DNA of 64,000 bases from Chaunax sp. Z400 (GCA_037577475.1 CM075190.1:2026501-2090500); one strand, 5' to 3'; shown: positions 1 to 12,250, counted from the stretch's first letter. The notes: generated from the sequence alone by a model not told the origin. Program-made: numbers and translations.

Positions 1-1048
1 GGGTTTGAACATTTTGAATCTTAGTTTCTAAATCCTGGTTTTCTTTCAGGTTGCAGCCATATCATTATCTCTATCCGTGAGCTGAACAATAACAGAAAGT
101 GTGGGACTACATACGTGAAATATTTTGCTCTGAAATAATTGTGCTGTAATTGCAAGGTGGGAATTCAGCTGTGACTGCTTTTGCAGATGGATTGGCATGA
201 AGAAATCCACATATGCATATGTGTTTCCTCAGCACTGGGTTCTGGCACTGACATCATCATCATCTCTTTCTCTTTACACATATATGGTGAAATTATTTGC
301 TTTAAACATTTCAGTTCTCATGGAGATTAAAACACAAATAAATTTAAGAGAACAAAACATGAAGCTGCACATATTTAATAAGAAGATATTCTTTTTTGTT
401 TTTGTTTTTCTCTCTGTGTTGGCATGGTGCAGTCTCTCAGATACAAATGTATTATTGGATGCGACTTATCATCACTTTTACCAGAGGAGAATGGAACAGG
501 AACTAAATATTGGTCTGCAGGGCTGAAATTCTGGGACTGACTGAAGGAAAGTATTTGACCTACTTTTTGAACATTTCTCATGTCTGTAAGACATGAGAAA
601 TGCACAGTAGAAGAGAAGGAATAAGACAGCAAGTTAATTCAATGTGTCTCAAAACACATTACGATAAAAGAAAACATGTCAATGTAGTGTTGCCACATTA
701 TAGAAATCTAGATTTTCACACCGATACAAACTAGAGTATCGTAACAATAAAAACTGATATGATACTAAATTGATAAAACCAAATCAGCAACCAAAGAGTT
801 GATAACATTCAAGTTCACATCTCATCTTCAAGTGAAACCACATTCTCCTCTGTCAGCCTGATGTGTCTGGGACTCACAATGATGACACCTGTTATTCAAG
901 TTAGATTTATGGTGTGAACCCTTTTTACTGGCCGGTCTAACCCTGAAGAACCACCAAAATCTAGAAATGACATTTAGCTAGTAGCCCTGTGCTATTTAGC
1001 TACTGTAAGATAACTGGCAAGATGTTACCAACAGTCATGACAGACATC
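1..1048. other. non-coding, nothing recognised
   Basis: AT-rich sequence with no recognisable exon, RNA gene or element end. Open frames of up to about 110 codons occur (for example 197-526 plus) but have low-complexity composition and no family resemblance. If tgfb2 intron 1 extends this far left, this is intronic; that is inference only. Confidence 0.5.
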
Positions 1049-1741
1049 CACTGAACTGGGGGAAGAAAACAGTGAACAAACTGAATAAAGTCAGCCGACT
1101 CACTGAGCAAGTCCAACCAGAAGGAATGCTTGCAGACGTTAACACAGCTCTACTCACAATCCCTACTGCCACCATCATGGAAAACAAAGAGCTCATATAT
1201 GCCAATGTGATATATGATGATATATGTTTTCCAAATTATGGAGATACTTGGGTATAAGATCAAGAATGCTACATGCAGAGAGTGACCTCTATAGAGGTTG
1301 GAAGCCAAGATCAAGAAAGCCCAAAGGGTAGTCACTCACCCAACAAAAGTGCAGAAGGGTATCATCAGTCCAGGTCCTAGAAAAGAAGTACAACAAGTAC
1401 AACAAGATGTTTATTGGTGAGGCTCCAGAGACTCTAGAGGCTCTGGGTGTCAGCCTGAGGAGCCTGTTGTCCAAAGACCCACCCAGAGGTCGGACTGAGC
1501 AATACTGGAAGGACATATGGGATAAAGATGCATCACACAACACCAATGCCAAGTGGCTGGTCTACGCACTGTCCCGGCTGCTGTCGTGCATCATCCTGAG
1601 CCACCCCACATCATTCAAAGAGTGGATCTGGATACCAGTTCAGAAGTGGAGTGACCATCAGCCACCTCCTATACAGACACCAACTCACTGATCTACCTGA
1701 CAAGGATCTACAGCGAAGACATCGGGGCATCATTCAGTCTA
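1049..1741 (+). mobile_element. decayed non-LTR retrotransposon, left part
   Basis: Broken frames on the plus strand resemble the linker and reverse transcriptase region of an R4/Dong-like LINE common in fish and amphioxus. Pieces seen are TIMENKELIYA near 1170-1210, a segment with RTEQYWKDIW and HNTNAKWLV at about 1490-1560, and LIYLTRIYSEDIGASFSL at about 1691-1741. Stops and frameshifts break the frame and large parts of the reverse transcriptase are missing, so it is a dead copy. It is interrupted after position 1741 by another LINE and resumes at 3466. The clade is from memory and uncertain; the match across the interruption is read directly. Confidence 0.55.
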
Positions 1742-3459
1742 TTTATTTATCTATTTATTTAACCTTTATTTAACCAGGAGAATAAAACCCATTGAGATCA
1801 AAGATCTCTTTTACAAGGGTAACCTGGCCAAGAAGGCAGCAGCACACGTCGTGAATTGCACATACAACAACACTGTATACAAACAGAAGAAATACTGATA
1901 CAGACAGCAATAAAAAAGAATATACAATGGAAACATATTTAAAGTGCAGGTCGTAATATTAAATGCATGTAATTAAGCGAAACTAAGTACAACTACAATG
2001 ACCAATGGTCTCACGTTCTAGTCCCTTTAGAATCCCAGCAAAGTTATTCGCAGAGATCAGCTCTGGCAGTTTTAGGTCCTTCTGTAGGGTATTCCAAGCA
2101 GTTAGAGCAGCAACTTTAAAATGTCTTTTCCCTAATTCTGTCCGAGCACAGGGAACAGTCAGGTGCAGGACATTTTGTGAGCGTAGTGCATATATACTTT
2201 GACTTCTCAGTAAATATGCAGACAGGTATGAAGGGACCAGTTCTAGAAGAGATTTGTAAATGAACGTCAGCCAGTGCGTACGTCTGCGTACATACAAGGA
2301 CGGCCAGTCAGCTGCAGCATATAAAGTGCAATGATGCATAAGACGTCCACATCCAGTGACATATCTCAAGGCACAATTATAAACAGTGTCCAGAGACCGC
2401 AAACAGTGAACAGAGGCACCCATGTATAACATGTCTCCATAATCCAGCAGAGGCAAGAAGGTTGACAATACAAGATACTTTCTTGCTCTAAAAGAAAAGC
2501 AGGATTTAGTCCTGTAGTAGAAACCCAGTTTCAACTTGAGCTTGGAGACCAGATTTGCTATGTGAGACTTAAAAGACAAGTGATCAATAAGAAAACCCAA
2601 GTATTTATAACTTATGACCAACTCGATTTCTTTATCTTGAAAAGTAAAAATATTTGGGAGAGTTGGTAACACACTGGCATTGGAGAACAGCATAAGTTTA
2701 GTTTTATCTAGATTTAAAACCAGCTTTAGATTCTGCAGACAAGATTGAACAACATCAAATGCTGACTGCAAGAATTCAAAGGCCTGAATAACAGATGGCG
2801 AACAACAATAAATAATGGTGTCATCAGCGTAAAAGTGATACATAGCACTTGATAAATTCTCACACAGCTTATTAATGTAGATAGAGAACAGTATAGGTCC
2901 TAACACGGAACCTTGGGGCACGCCCTTTGCCACTGTCAAAGAAGGGGAGGTGGAACCAACCATCACACATTGCGTTCTAGCAACCAGATAGTTGGTAAAC
3001 CAAGATGCTGCTTGGTCTGACACACCAATATAATGGAGCATGTTGATTAATAAGGTATGATCAACAGTATCAAATGCTTTTGATACATCAATAAAAAGTG
3101 CCAAAACAAATTTTTTGCAATCAAGTGCCTCAATTATGTCATTAAAAACCTTAAGGGCAGCAGTAACAGTGCTGTGTCTTTTCCTAAAACCAGATTGATA
3201 TTTAGATAGAATATCATTAGCATCTAGGAAATCCTTGAGTTGATTGCTAACAAGTTTTTCTAACACCTTTGCTAGAAGACACAGCTTGGAAATTGGCCTG
3301 TAATTGTTGACATTTGAGGGGTCACCCCCTTTCAGCAGGGGAAGAACAAAAGCAGATTTCTAGACTTTTGGAATGTTATTGCTGGCAAGACTTAGATTGA
3401 AAATATACAATAAAGGGTCAGCAATAATATCAGCAGCTAGCTTCAGAAAGTATGGATCA
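1742..3459 (-). mobile_element. L2-type LINE, 5'-truncated, nested insertion
   Basis: This is a minus-strand LINE fragment of about 1.7 kb. Its reverse transcriptase frame is mostly intact and its 3' end is a short A/T-rich (TAAA-type) repeat next to GGTTAAATAAAGG (complement of about 1742-1780), typical of fish L2 elements. It is flanked by AGTCTA at 1736-1741 and again at 3460-3465, a perfect 6-bp target-site duplication. The 5' end is truncated within the region before the polymerase domain, with no endonuclease present, as expected from incomplete target-primed reverse transcription. Confidence 0.8.
1983..3459 (-). pseudogene. L2-type LINE reverse transcriptase (truncated)
   Basis: The intact stretch 1983-3266 encodes 427 residues; the same frame continues to about 3459 but is broken once by a TAG near 3360. 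Polymerase motifs are visible: NNYRPIS in the N-terminal part, ALFIDVSKAFDTVDH (catalytic Asp), GVPQGSVLGPILFSIYIN, and FYADD (catalytic pair) followed by the thumb and C-terminal region. The family enzyme copies element RNA into DNA at a nicked target. No endonuclease domain remains, so this copy cannot act alone. Clade assignment to L2/Maui rather than Rex1 is inference. Confidence 0.75.
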
Positions 3460-3465
3460 AGTCTA

Positions 3466-3640
3466 GAAAAGTGTGGCTACATAGTGGCAAAGACAGGGAA
3501 GGTGATCAAGACTGAATGGGTGAAGCTACTAGAAGATTCCAGGTACAACATCTGAGGTCTCCGTCCAAAGGAGTGCAGTCCTAGGAACAGCTACGATACT
3601 GCAGAACCCTCAAATATAGTCAAGTACTGTCAACATGAGC
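3466..3640 (+). mobile_element. decayed non-LTR retrotransposon, right part
   Basis: Continuation of the element broken at 1741. The plus frame reads EKCGYIVAKTGKVIKTEW, and joining it to the left part gives an uninterrupted ASFSL-EKCG reading across the insertion point. A TGA follows at about 3553 and similarity fades by about 3640. Confidence 0.55.
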
Positions 3641-3649
3641 ACTGTGGTC

Positions 3650-4925
3650 ACATATGGCTTTGTCATCAAGTACAACAACTGCAACGATTACCTCAATATT
3701 TGTTGTTAACTTCGTCAATTGTGGTGCTGATTCTAAAATATGTACAAACTTATGTCATGGAGTTGAACTGGACTTCATTTTAATGCAAGGAAACAAAAGT
3801 ATTGATGATGATTTTACAGGACTTTCATATGTGTGTTTAATTTGACATATTTTTGAAAGTCTGTTTGCTCTATAGAAGACAACAATCCCAAACATTCTGT
3901 CATCTTAGCATCACATAGTCACATGACTGAATTGTCAGTACTGCTGTCAGTGAGCGCATCAGTCTGTCATTATGATGACATACTGGAAATGATAGAATAA
4001 TACTGTACATATTTTAAGTATGTAACAAAATATTAATTTATTTAATTACATATTTTCTCCGATTCCAGTCTGGCTCTTACAACTACACAGGGATTTAGGG
4101 ATCCCCCCCATGTGCCAAATCCCACTTTAATCCCTCCCCCAACCCCATTACCTCCTCATCCCAGTGGAAATTGGGCCTTTAAGAAGTGATGAGACCATCA
4201 GAGGGAAGAATCAGCACATGAAGCAACAGATGATTAATTGTGTGATTGTAGTGACAGTGAATCAGATCATTTTCCAGGTTATAGAGGTGATTAATGAGAA
4301 GGAACCAGACATATTGAGAGAGTAATGGTGACAAAGCAGATGAAGACGAATGAAAGAATGATATAGAGTGTAGCAGATAGGAGCAGACATCCACAAACGC
4401 ACAGAAGCCAAGAGGAAAAGAAGGAAACAGCAAGAGGATGAGGGACAGAAGGAGGGGAGGAAGGTGTCAGGAGCAAGACAAGAAAAGAGAGGCCTGAGAA
4501 AAAGACAATAGAATGAGAGTGAAAGAGGAAAAGAAATGAATCTGTAGAGAGGGAATGTAAGCTCCCGCCTGTCTGGTTCCCTGTAAACGCCTCCGCCCAG
4601 CCGGACACCTGCCAATAGCAAATTGAAAACAACTCCACACATAATCCCTGGGAACTAAAAATACCCAGCACTTTGAAGGCCCATCCACCACAGCCTGTTC
4701 AACTCCACAGGCCCAGTTCCCAGCAACAGATAAACACACAAATACCTGATGCAGATATGTGTTCTTTATGGATTGTCCATCATGCAGGTCTTACATACAC
4801 AGCATCACATGGGTGAAGATTGAAATATGCCATGACGGGGGTGTAATGATATGTCTTTTCGTCTGTTTGGTACAGGATATTTGGTTCAGTGTGTGACTTC
4901 CTCAGTTCGGTGCACACTGTGTCCC
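3650..4925. other. non-coding, nothing recognised
   Basis: No exon, RNA gene or clear element end is seen. The stretch 4380-4560 is purine-rich on the plus strand, which creates long but low-complexity open frames on the minus strand that are not genes. Confidence 0.5.
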
Positions 4926-5090
4926 AAACATCTGAAGATCAATGGTTCAGTCCCCAGTCCTCCCTCTGCATGTCAAACTTAACTGAACTCCATATTGCTC
5001 CTGGTGGCTGCTCCATTGGTGTGTGACAATTTGTGTGAATGGTTATTGTTCCTGATGAGTAGGACTGGGTCCTGTTCACATTTGAACTGA
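4926..5090 (+). mobile_element. possible tRNA-derived SINE remnant
   Basis: A box-B-like GGTTCAGTCCCCAG at about 4951-4964 is followed by a stretch resembling the body of common fish SINE-type repeats (CTCCATATTGCTCCTGGTGG, about 4987-5006). Box A is not clear and ends cannot be placed. Confidence 0.35.
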
Positions 5091-5672
5091 TACCAGTACA
5101 AGTGCAGTATCTAGAACATGGTATCAGTAACCAACCGTACAGTTTTTGATACTTATACCAATTTACTATGGGATATGGAAAAGCTTGTATTGCCAACAAG
5201 CTTGTCTCCAAACCTGACCACCAGTCCCCCTCACGTATAGAATTGTGCAGATTAAGTGGTTCTACTGTGTATGTGCAAGGCTTGGAGGTGTGGCAATCCA
5301 ACTTATAGAACCTTGCAAATGTGAGGGGCAAAGACCAGCTATCTTGGTGGAGACTCCTGTGAAGACCAACACATAAGGGGGAGTGCAACAGTTGACTCTG
5401 TTACTCTGTGGGTTCTCTCAGTGATCCACACTGATGACATTTCCATAACAGGCTTTATCTTTAACCAGAACACAAATAATACTTTTCAGCTGCCAGCCTT
5501 CTTTGTGTATCCCTCAAGCAGACTCTTTTAGTTTCAGACAGGTTCTCCTCAGGTCCAGCATGCTACTGCAGATAAGGGAGAGAGAGTCCAGTCAGCCCAA
5601 CACAAAACACACCAATGAGCTCCAACTAACCCCTCTGCCAAAGGGTTTTGGCCCTTTACCATCAAATCCAAC

Positions 5673-6992
5673 ATGGCAAACGGAGATTGTATAGGGCGAG
5701 TGGCTCCACGTAGGCATGAAATATCTGAACCAGTGCCTGAGAGAGGAGGTCTCTGGGCAACAGCAAAGCAGCTGTTTCACTTCCACCAGCCAATGGTCAA
5801 AGTTACTAACGACCTTCTAATGGCACAAGATGAGGGATTTGTCTCTGTGCTCATCTTATTAGGTCTTAGTGCTGCGTTTGATACCATTGATCATCAGACA
5901 CGACTACAAAGACGGCAATATTTAATTGGCATTAAAGGAACTGCGTTAAGATGGTTTGAATCCTATTTATTAGATCGATCTCAGTTTGTACTTGTTAATG
6001 ACGAATCCTCCATGCATAACAAAGTTAATCATGGAGGCCCTCAGGGTTCTGTGCTTGGACCAATATTGTTCACCCTATATATGCTCCCTTTAGGTAATAT
6101 TATCAGGAAACAATCTATTAACTTTCATTGTTATGCAGATGACACACAATTATACTTATCAATGAAACAAGGTGAAACTAATCAACTAATTAAACTTCAG
6201 GCATGTCTTAAGGATATAAAAAACTGGATGATGTCCAATTTTCTGTTACTCAATTATGTCCAAACTGAGGTTATTGTTCTGGGCCCTAAACATCTCAGAA
6301 ACACACTATCTAATGATATAACCACTATGGATGACATTACCTTGGCCTCCAGCATTACCTTGGCCTCCAGCTCCACCATGCGGAATTTGGGAGTTATGTT
6401 TGATCAGGATATGTCCTTTAACTCCCATATAAAACACATTTCTAGGACTGCCTTCTTCCACTTGTTAATATATCAAAAATCATTGTGTCTCAAAAAGACG
6501 CAGAATGATGCATTTGTTTCTTCCAGGCTGGATTATTGTAATTCCCTTTTATCAGGCTGTCCCAACAAGTCTCTAAAAACTCTCCAGCTGATCCAGAATG
6601 CTGCTGCACGTGTCCTGACCAGAACTGGTATCAGAGATCATATCTCTCCTGTATTAGCTTCTCTGCATTGGCTCCCTGTAAAATCCAGAATAGAATTTAA
6701 AATCCTTCACCTCACGTACAAAGCCCTTAATGGTCAGGCACCAACATACCTTCAGGAGCTCATAGTACCCTACTATCTATCTAGAACATTACACTCCCTG
6801 GATGCAGGGTTACTTGTGATCCCTAGAGTCTCCCAAAGTAGAAAAGAGCCAGAGCCTTCAGTCACCAGGCTCCTCTCCTGTGGAACCATCTTCCAGTCTG
6901 GGTCCAGGAGGCAGACACCCTCTCTACATTTAAGAGGAGGCTTAAAACTTTCCTTTTTGATAAAGCTTAGAATTAAGGCTGGCTTAGGCTAG
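5673..6992 (+). pseudogene. L2/Rex1-type LINE reverse transcriptase (defective)
   Basis: An open frame of 439 codons with polymerase motifs: LILLGLSAAFDTIDH (first catalytic Asp), GGPQGSVLGPILFTLYM, CYADDTQLY (catalytic pair), then a C-terminal region with SSRLDYCNSLLSGCPNKSLK and LHWLPVKSRIEFKILHLTYK. Defects: the N-terminus and endonuclease are absent; an 18-bp direct duplication (about 6337-6372) repeats ITLASS; a few codons seem missing before AFVSSRLDYCN (about 6500-6515); and the C-terminal end is frameshifted after about 6840. The first codons are probably unrelated flanking sequence. A dead copy. Confidence 0.75.
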
Positions 6993-7196
6993 TCTTTAGC
7001 TATGCTGCTATAGGCCTAGACTGCTGGGGGACTTCCCATGATGCACTGAGCTCCTCTCTCTTCTTCTTTACACACTCATGTCTCATTAATTCATGTTACT
7101 AACTTGACTTCTTCTCCGGAGTCTTTGTGTTTTCTCATCCTGCAGGTCACCGTGGACCAAGCTACTGCTGGGACCATGGTTGCCACCTTCTGACCT

Positions 7197-7435
7197 CATC
7201 AAAATCATCATCATCATTACCATTATTATTATTATTATTATTACTATTACTATCATCATCATTATTGATATTATCATTATTATCAGTGTTGTTTTTGTAG
7301 TAGTTATTATAAATACTACAAACTGTAATCTCTATATTATAACAGCTGTTATTGTTATTGTGGTTGAACATGTCTGTGTCCCTGTCCCTCTCTCCACGTC
7401 TCTCTCTCTCTCTCTCTCCCTCTCTATCTCTCTCA
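7197..7435. repeat. ATT/ATC and CT microsatellites in LINE 3' region
   Basis: An imperfect trinucleotide tract (ATC, ATT) runs from about 7199 to 7290, and a CT-rich tract from about 7388 to 7435. The low-complexity open frames over them (poly-Ile, poly-Asn) are artefacts. Confidence 0.85.
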
Positions 7436-7699
7436 CCCCAACCGGTCAAAGCAGAGGCTCCGCCCACCTTGAGTCTTGGATCTGCTCGACGTTTCTGCCT
7501 TTTTAAAAAAGGCAGTTTTTCTCTCCACTGTCTCCATGTTCTTCTCATGGAGGATTGCTGGGTCTCTTTAGAATAAAGAGTTGGTCTATACCTGCTCTTT
7601 TTGTAAAGTGCCTTTATATAACTTTTGTTGCGATTTGGCGCTATACAAATAAATTGAATTGAATTGAATTGAATTGAAAATGTATGGGCGGCCAGTGAG

Positions 7700-8260
7700 G
7701 AGCAATCAAAATTAGGAACAGATGATACTCTGGTCCACTGCTGCTGTGTGCAGTGTCCACTCTGTGTATTCCCTCTGGACAAGAGGAGTACTCCCTTATT
7801 CTGATTCCAGGGGATGTACGTCGCCCTCAAAGAGAGATGAGCATTGCCCCACAAAATAGGTTGCCTACAGATAACGGTTGATATAAGTGGCCTATTGACC
7901 ACCCTCACCACTGCATGGTCCCCTTGAAGAAAAGGGAGAAAATGTTTCAGCATTAGATACACTGTCAAAAGCTCCAAACGGTGATGAAGGCATACACTCG
8001 AAAGCCCATTTACTGCGCTCCCCTCGGACACACCACCCCAATCTGACAGGCTGGCATCCTTTCTCACCACCTTCCTGGCTGAAATTGTGCTCATGTGATC
8101 CAGAAAAACATCTGTTTCCAAGAGCAAAGTATGCATACCGCTGACACCGCAACCCTGTGGAGTCTGTGCTGCACGAGGTCCAGCCTGAGAGAAGTCCCCC
8201 TACAGAGGAAATCCCTCATGTACAGTTTGGCCAGTCTCCCCACCAACAACATGAACCACC
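7700..8260 (-). mobile_element. DIRS-type retrotransposon RNase H remnant
   Basis: The minus strand reads with small frame breaks KDASLSDWGGVSEGSAVNG, then LELLTVYLMLKHFLPFLQG, RQPILWGNAHLSLRATYIPW and LLLSRGN. This order matches the RNase H region of DIRS1-like tyrosine-recombinase retrotransposons abundant in fish; the motif DASLSDWG holds the first catalytic Asp. The part near 8110-8260 (LRLDLVQHR) resembles the connection region just upstream. No reverse transcriptase core or recombinase is present and the frame is broken. Family assignment is from memory. Confidence 0.6.
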
Positions 8261-8539
8261 GACCGAACATGACCTATTTCACAATGACAACTAATTTGTT
8301 TTGCAAGCACCTCATTTTGTTGATAGTTTGTTTTATTAACAAATCCTGAGTGTAGCAATGGCAGCACAGATCTGCTCTGGTCCTGGCTCTGGATGAAGGG
8401 AAGGCTGAAGGACGTAGGGAGAGAGGAGGGACCTGCAGGTCTATGGTTCATGAGATTTGTGTTATTTGTCCCACACCTCCTCCACTGTGATTAGACGGAT
8501 CTGTAAAAAGTGACAATGACGAGCACCGCATTTCACCCA

Positions 8540-8690
8540 AAGTTGAAAATTTTTCAACTCTCAGCGACCACAAAAAAAAACGCCAAACTTGCAGCGTTCA
8601 GCGCACAAAAGACGCTAAGCGCCTCGTCACGCTGCTGCCGTTTGTAGCGTAGCGTAAATGCACTACAATGCAAATAATTAAACAAATATG
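8540..8690. repeat. possible MITE-like GC-rich repeat
   Basis: A palindromic AAGTTGAAAATTTTTCAACT (8539-8558) is followed by a GCG-rich segment containing GCGTTCAGCGC and GACGCTAAGCGC. The look is that of a non-autonomous fish DNA transposon, and a related AGTTGAAAAATTTCAAACTT occurs at about 10450. The family is not identified. Confidence 0.3.
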
Positions 8691-9000
8691 CTGGCCTCAG
8701 GAAAAAATGCTTTGGTGGACACAGACCCTGACAATTACAGATGGAACTACATTCATTTGCATGCCTTGCTGCAGCAGCAGCAAAAGAAGGAGGCTGTGTT
8801 TGCTGCCCTTGATAGCAGTACACACCTGAACAGGTGTGCAATGGGAGGGGCCTGTTATATTCACAGAGCTGCCGTCTCTTCACGGTTTCCAACTCATTAA
8901 AACAAAATGACATCATTCTGTGGTGACTAGCGTCTGGCTGATTATAACATATTTCAGGTAACTGCGACAGTTTGTTTGTCGTCCTATTAAATAAATTAAA

Positions 9001-9009
<9 letters not shown>

Positions 9010-9038
<29 letters not shown>

Positions 9039-9090
9039 ACTGCTGGGCGAGCTAGATTGACTTCTACAAGAGAGAGAGAGAGAGAGAGCG
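9010..9090. repeat. GA microsatellites
   Basis: Two GA tracts, about 9008-9036 and 9070-9089, separated by a short unique segment. Confidence 0.85.
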
Positions 9091-9954
9091 GCACACTGGC
9101 TGTAAATTTATAAGCTTGTCCAAACAGAAACAGTACTGAACTGTCAAGTTTTCTCCATCTGCTGATAAGCATGTTCCTTCTAGACCCCTGGGATCTGCAC
9201 CCATGTATGTAGTTTACTAACAGATACACAAAACCAACAGGACATTGATCAATAATCCCCTCAGTCTGTCCCTGGAACTTTTACCTACATGCTTCATTTC
9301 AGCCAGTTCTGGATGCACTTCATGCCTTTTATTTGTTGCAGCCGCTATATTAAGGAGGTGCACACATTCCTGTCTTAAACAGCTGATGATGATCACAACA
9401 GGTGTATGTAGCATTAAAGACTACACCATGGCAGTTTCACACGGCCCCAATTTACCCTGAGGAGGCACTATCGGCAATGGAAAACGGCCGGCAGAAAACC
9501 AAGCCTTGTCGAGTTGAGTCGAGTAGAACTGGTACAATGCAGTGGAAAAGGGGCGTATCTCTACAGTCATTGGATAGCATATTGAAGGGTACAGAACCAA
9601 TGAGAAAAATAGTGGATCACCAATATACAAACATAATTGGAGAGGTCTATGGTATGTCCCATGAATGTTTCTAACTATGTCGGTGCTTACAGAGCTGCAC
9701 ACATTATGTTTACAGTGAAAAAGTGAAGCATGTTTGATATGGAACTGACATGCTTGTATTTTATTGTCCTGAGTTTAAACCTTTCTTTAAACAGAAAGAA
9801 ATTTGAGGCACCAATAAACGATACAAGTGGCCAAGACCCCAAATGGTTCAACTTGGCCTTTTCTGCACGATGAATGCGGTCAAATTCTAGTTAGTGTATG
9901 GCAACAAGGCAATTAGAAAGCACCGCAGACACACACACAGTCGCTCCTTTTACA

Positions 9955-10110
9955 TCCTTGGTAAAAGGAGGGACTGTCGCTCCTTTATTGTGCCTTGCCG
10001 TTCTGTATGACAGTTACAAAGGCGTAACGGGGTCATTGTTATTCTGCCTCTGAGCCAGCAGTGTAGTTAGCCAGGCGGTAGGAGAGGACAGGGGTATGTT
10101 AACTGTGTGA
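9955..10110 (+). repeat. dispersed repeat, copy 1 of 3
   Basis: Contains GGGACTGTCGCTCCTTTATT, then GGGGTCATTGTTATTCTGCC, CTCTGAGCCAGCAGTGTAGT and GGCGGTAGGAGAGGACAG. The same landmarks in the same order occur at 37782-37920, and a shorter version at 16855-16950. It is probably a non-autonomous element; no termini could be defined. Confidence 0.55.
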
Positions 10111-11390
10111 CCCACAACTGAGAGATTTACTAGTAGCTGCCAACTGCTAACTCAAAAAAGAAGAAAATCAACTAACAATGTCTTCAAATTGGGGAGACAA
10201 CTCGAGGTCCAGGAGCTACGTACCCTCTAAGCAGAGGTCGAGATCAACCGGCAAGGAAAATGAGTCCCGTATGATTTCCTTCTTTACAAAAGGGCTTCTC
10301 AGTGCGTATTTAAATCATTCACTATGCTGCGTTCACATGATTACATGCAAAGTCAATGTAAAGCTGCAGGTGTGACACAAATTCACACCAGGCGATGTGA
10401 ATGGAACCATGCAAATGAGTGAATTTGGTATTATTTGTGTCATTTGTGCAAGTTGAAAAATTTCAAACTTGGGTAAGAAACATACGTAAAGCTGCGTCAC
10501 AAAAGCCTATCAACGTTGAGATTCTCCAATACAAGGCAGGGTTAGTGTGCACTTTGGTTGATGATAGAAGTGAATGGCGGAAATACACTTTGATGGTATC
10601 GGTGCGTTACTTGTGTGAGTGACGTGTGTAAACTCAAATGATCCTGGGATCATATTTCCACAAGTAAATTAAAGCGGGCATGTGATCTAAAGTCACACAC
10701 TAGCGTACTAACTCTGTGGTGTGTGAACATATAAATGTTGCCTCATTAGTCAGTGAAGAACACAAACCATCGTGACCACAGCTCCAGCAGGCTCTGCTCA
10801 ACAAACCTGTTGTATAACCTGCAGCTGAGCACCAGCAGACAGAAACAGCATGTGAGCCACAGCCCAGTGCCTGACATCCTCTTCTACTTCCTCCTGCATT
10901 GCTGTTAAGACGATCATCTTACACAGAACTTGTGCTGTTGCTGTAAACAATATAGAAAGTGCTGGAGAACTTGTTATTCTTTAAACTCTCTCACTCAGTC
11001 CTTTTCTGTCTCTCCCTTCTGTTATGCAATGCTGCTTGGCCACAGCGGCAGCGTCCAGGTCTTGCGTAAGTGAACAGAAAATGTGCTCTCAACAACAACC
11101 CTGTGGTGAGCGCCGTCAGTCAGGCAAATACCCCTAGGTCTTAAAGATTTCAACTCTCCCTGCAGCTGCGTCCTCTCTCTGGTCACTCCATCACAGGAAA
11201 AGAGGATTGGAGCTGAATATGGAGGATCGCGATTATGGGTCTGAGACAAAAACAACAACCCAGGCTGTAGTCATCACAGCTGAATGCTGGCACTTAATAG
11301 AAATGAAAAATAATGGTCAGTTACCATGAAGTCTGTTTTCAGCAATAACACCATGACTGCAAATTCTATTATTGTCCTGAAAAGTAAAAG
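10110..11390. other. non-coding, nothing recognised
   Basis: No exon or RNA gene seen. A few short open frames (for example 10178-10375 plus) are judged chance. The stretch about 10430-10560 may be a non-autonomous transposon remnant. Confidence 0.4.
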
Positions 11391-11394
11391 ATTC

Positions 11395-11650
11395 ATCTGA
11401 GGCTATGTTCACACTGCAGGGAAAATGTGGCATATGTGACTTTTTCATGTCAGTGTGAACAAACACAAACCACATGGAATCTGATCTTTTCCTGTTCAGA
11501 TTTGAGCCACTTCCATATGTGGTCCTAAATCAGACACAGGTCGGATTTTTTGCAATGCAACCTCAGTCTGAACCGTCAGATCAGAATTCATGCGACTTTG
11601 ACGTCATCGTCCATCTGCATCCACACAGACCTCTGTACTGAAGTCGCAGA
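11395..11650 (+). repeat. dispersed MITE-like repeat, copy 1 of 2
   Basis: Starts near GGCTATGTTCACACTGCAGG and holds CATATGTGGTCCTAAATCAG and a segment ending GACGTCATCGTC. A diverged copy in the same orientation is at 52526-52660 (CATATGTGGTCCGAGATCAG). This is a common kind of fish interspersed repeat; class not established. Confidence 0.5.
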
Positions 11651-12054
11651 CACTGCTCCACAAAACGCCATCATTAAAAACGTAGAATTACACATACAGC
11701 AGCCCTCCTCCTCCTCTTCCTCCTTCTCAGTTAAATATGGCTGACTTTGCTCATATGTAGTCAGACGGAGTTGTTGATGGGACAGAGGATTGGGGGACGG
11801 TGGAGGCAGAAGGTCCACCAGGACCACATACCTGTCCCTCAGTCAGACCAGTAATGCTGTTTAAATGGCACTGCTACTGTACACATGATAATGGGAATAG
11901 GAGATACCATTCTGATTGGTTTCACTTATGTTACACCCAAAACACAACTTTGAATAATTAAGACTAGCAAAAGGATGGACACACTCTAAATTAATTGCCC
12001 CATGCACTTAAGATCATGCACTATAGATGATTTCAAATAAGGCCTTCTGTCTCC

Positions 12055-12250
12055 TTTGGAGACATATGGACAAAAGTATTAGGACACAGCTGTTAATCAT
12101 TAAATTCAGGTGTTTCATTCAGACCTCTTGCCACAGGTGTATAAAATCCAGCACCATGCAGTCTGCCTTTACAGACATTTGTGTAAGAGCTCAGAGAATT
12201 CAAGTGTCTCAGTTACATGATGCTTCTTTCATTGTTGATGATATGGTGGT
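12055..12250 (+). mobile_element. truncated Tc1-type remnant
   Basis: ATGGACAAAAGTATTAGGAC, the stretch around TTCAGGTGTTTCATTCAGAC and CCATGCAGTCTGCCTTTACA resemble the 5' non-coding end of a fish Tc1-like transposon. The transposase body is missing. Confidence 0.4.

Larger units (their letters stand above)
5640..7677 (+). mobile_element. L2/Rex1-type LINE, 5'-truncated
   Basis: A plus-strand LINE fragment. Reverse transcriptase occupies about 5760-6990, a long 3' untranslated region follows, and the element ends in a GAATT pentamer repeat (about 7655-7677) after GCGCTATACAAATAAATTG, a common fish LINE tail. The 3' region contains ATT/ATC and CT microsatellites (7197-7435). The 5' boundary is approximate and there is no endonuclease domain. 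Confidence 0.75.

Noticed and set aside
197..526. A 109-codon plus-strand open frame
   Set aside because: Low-complexity hydrophobic composition, no recognised family, next to no other gene signal.
7162..8136. A 324-codon minus-strand frame
   Set aside because: It fuses a DIRS RNase H remnant, a LINE tail and microsatellites; not one gene. The DIRS part is listed as a mobile element.
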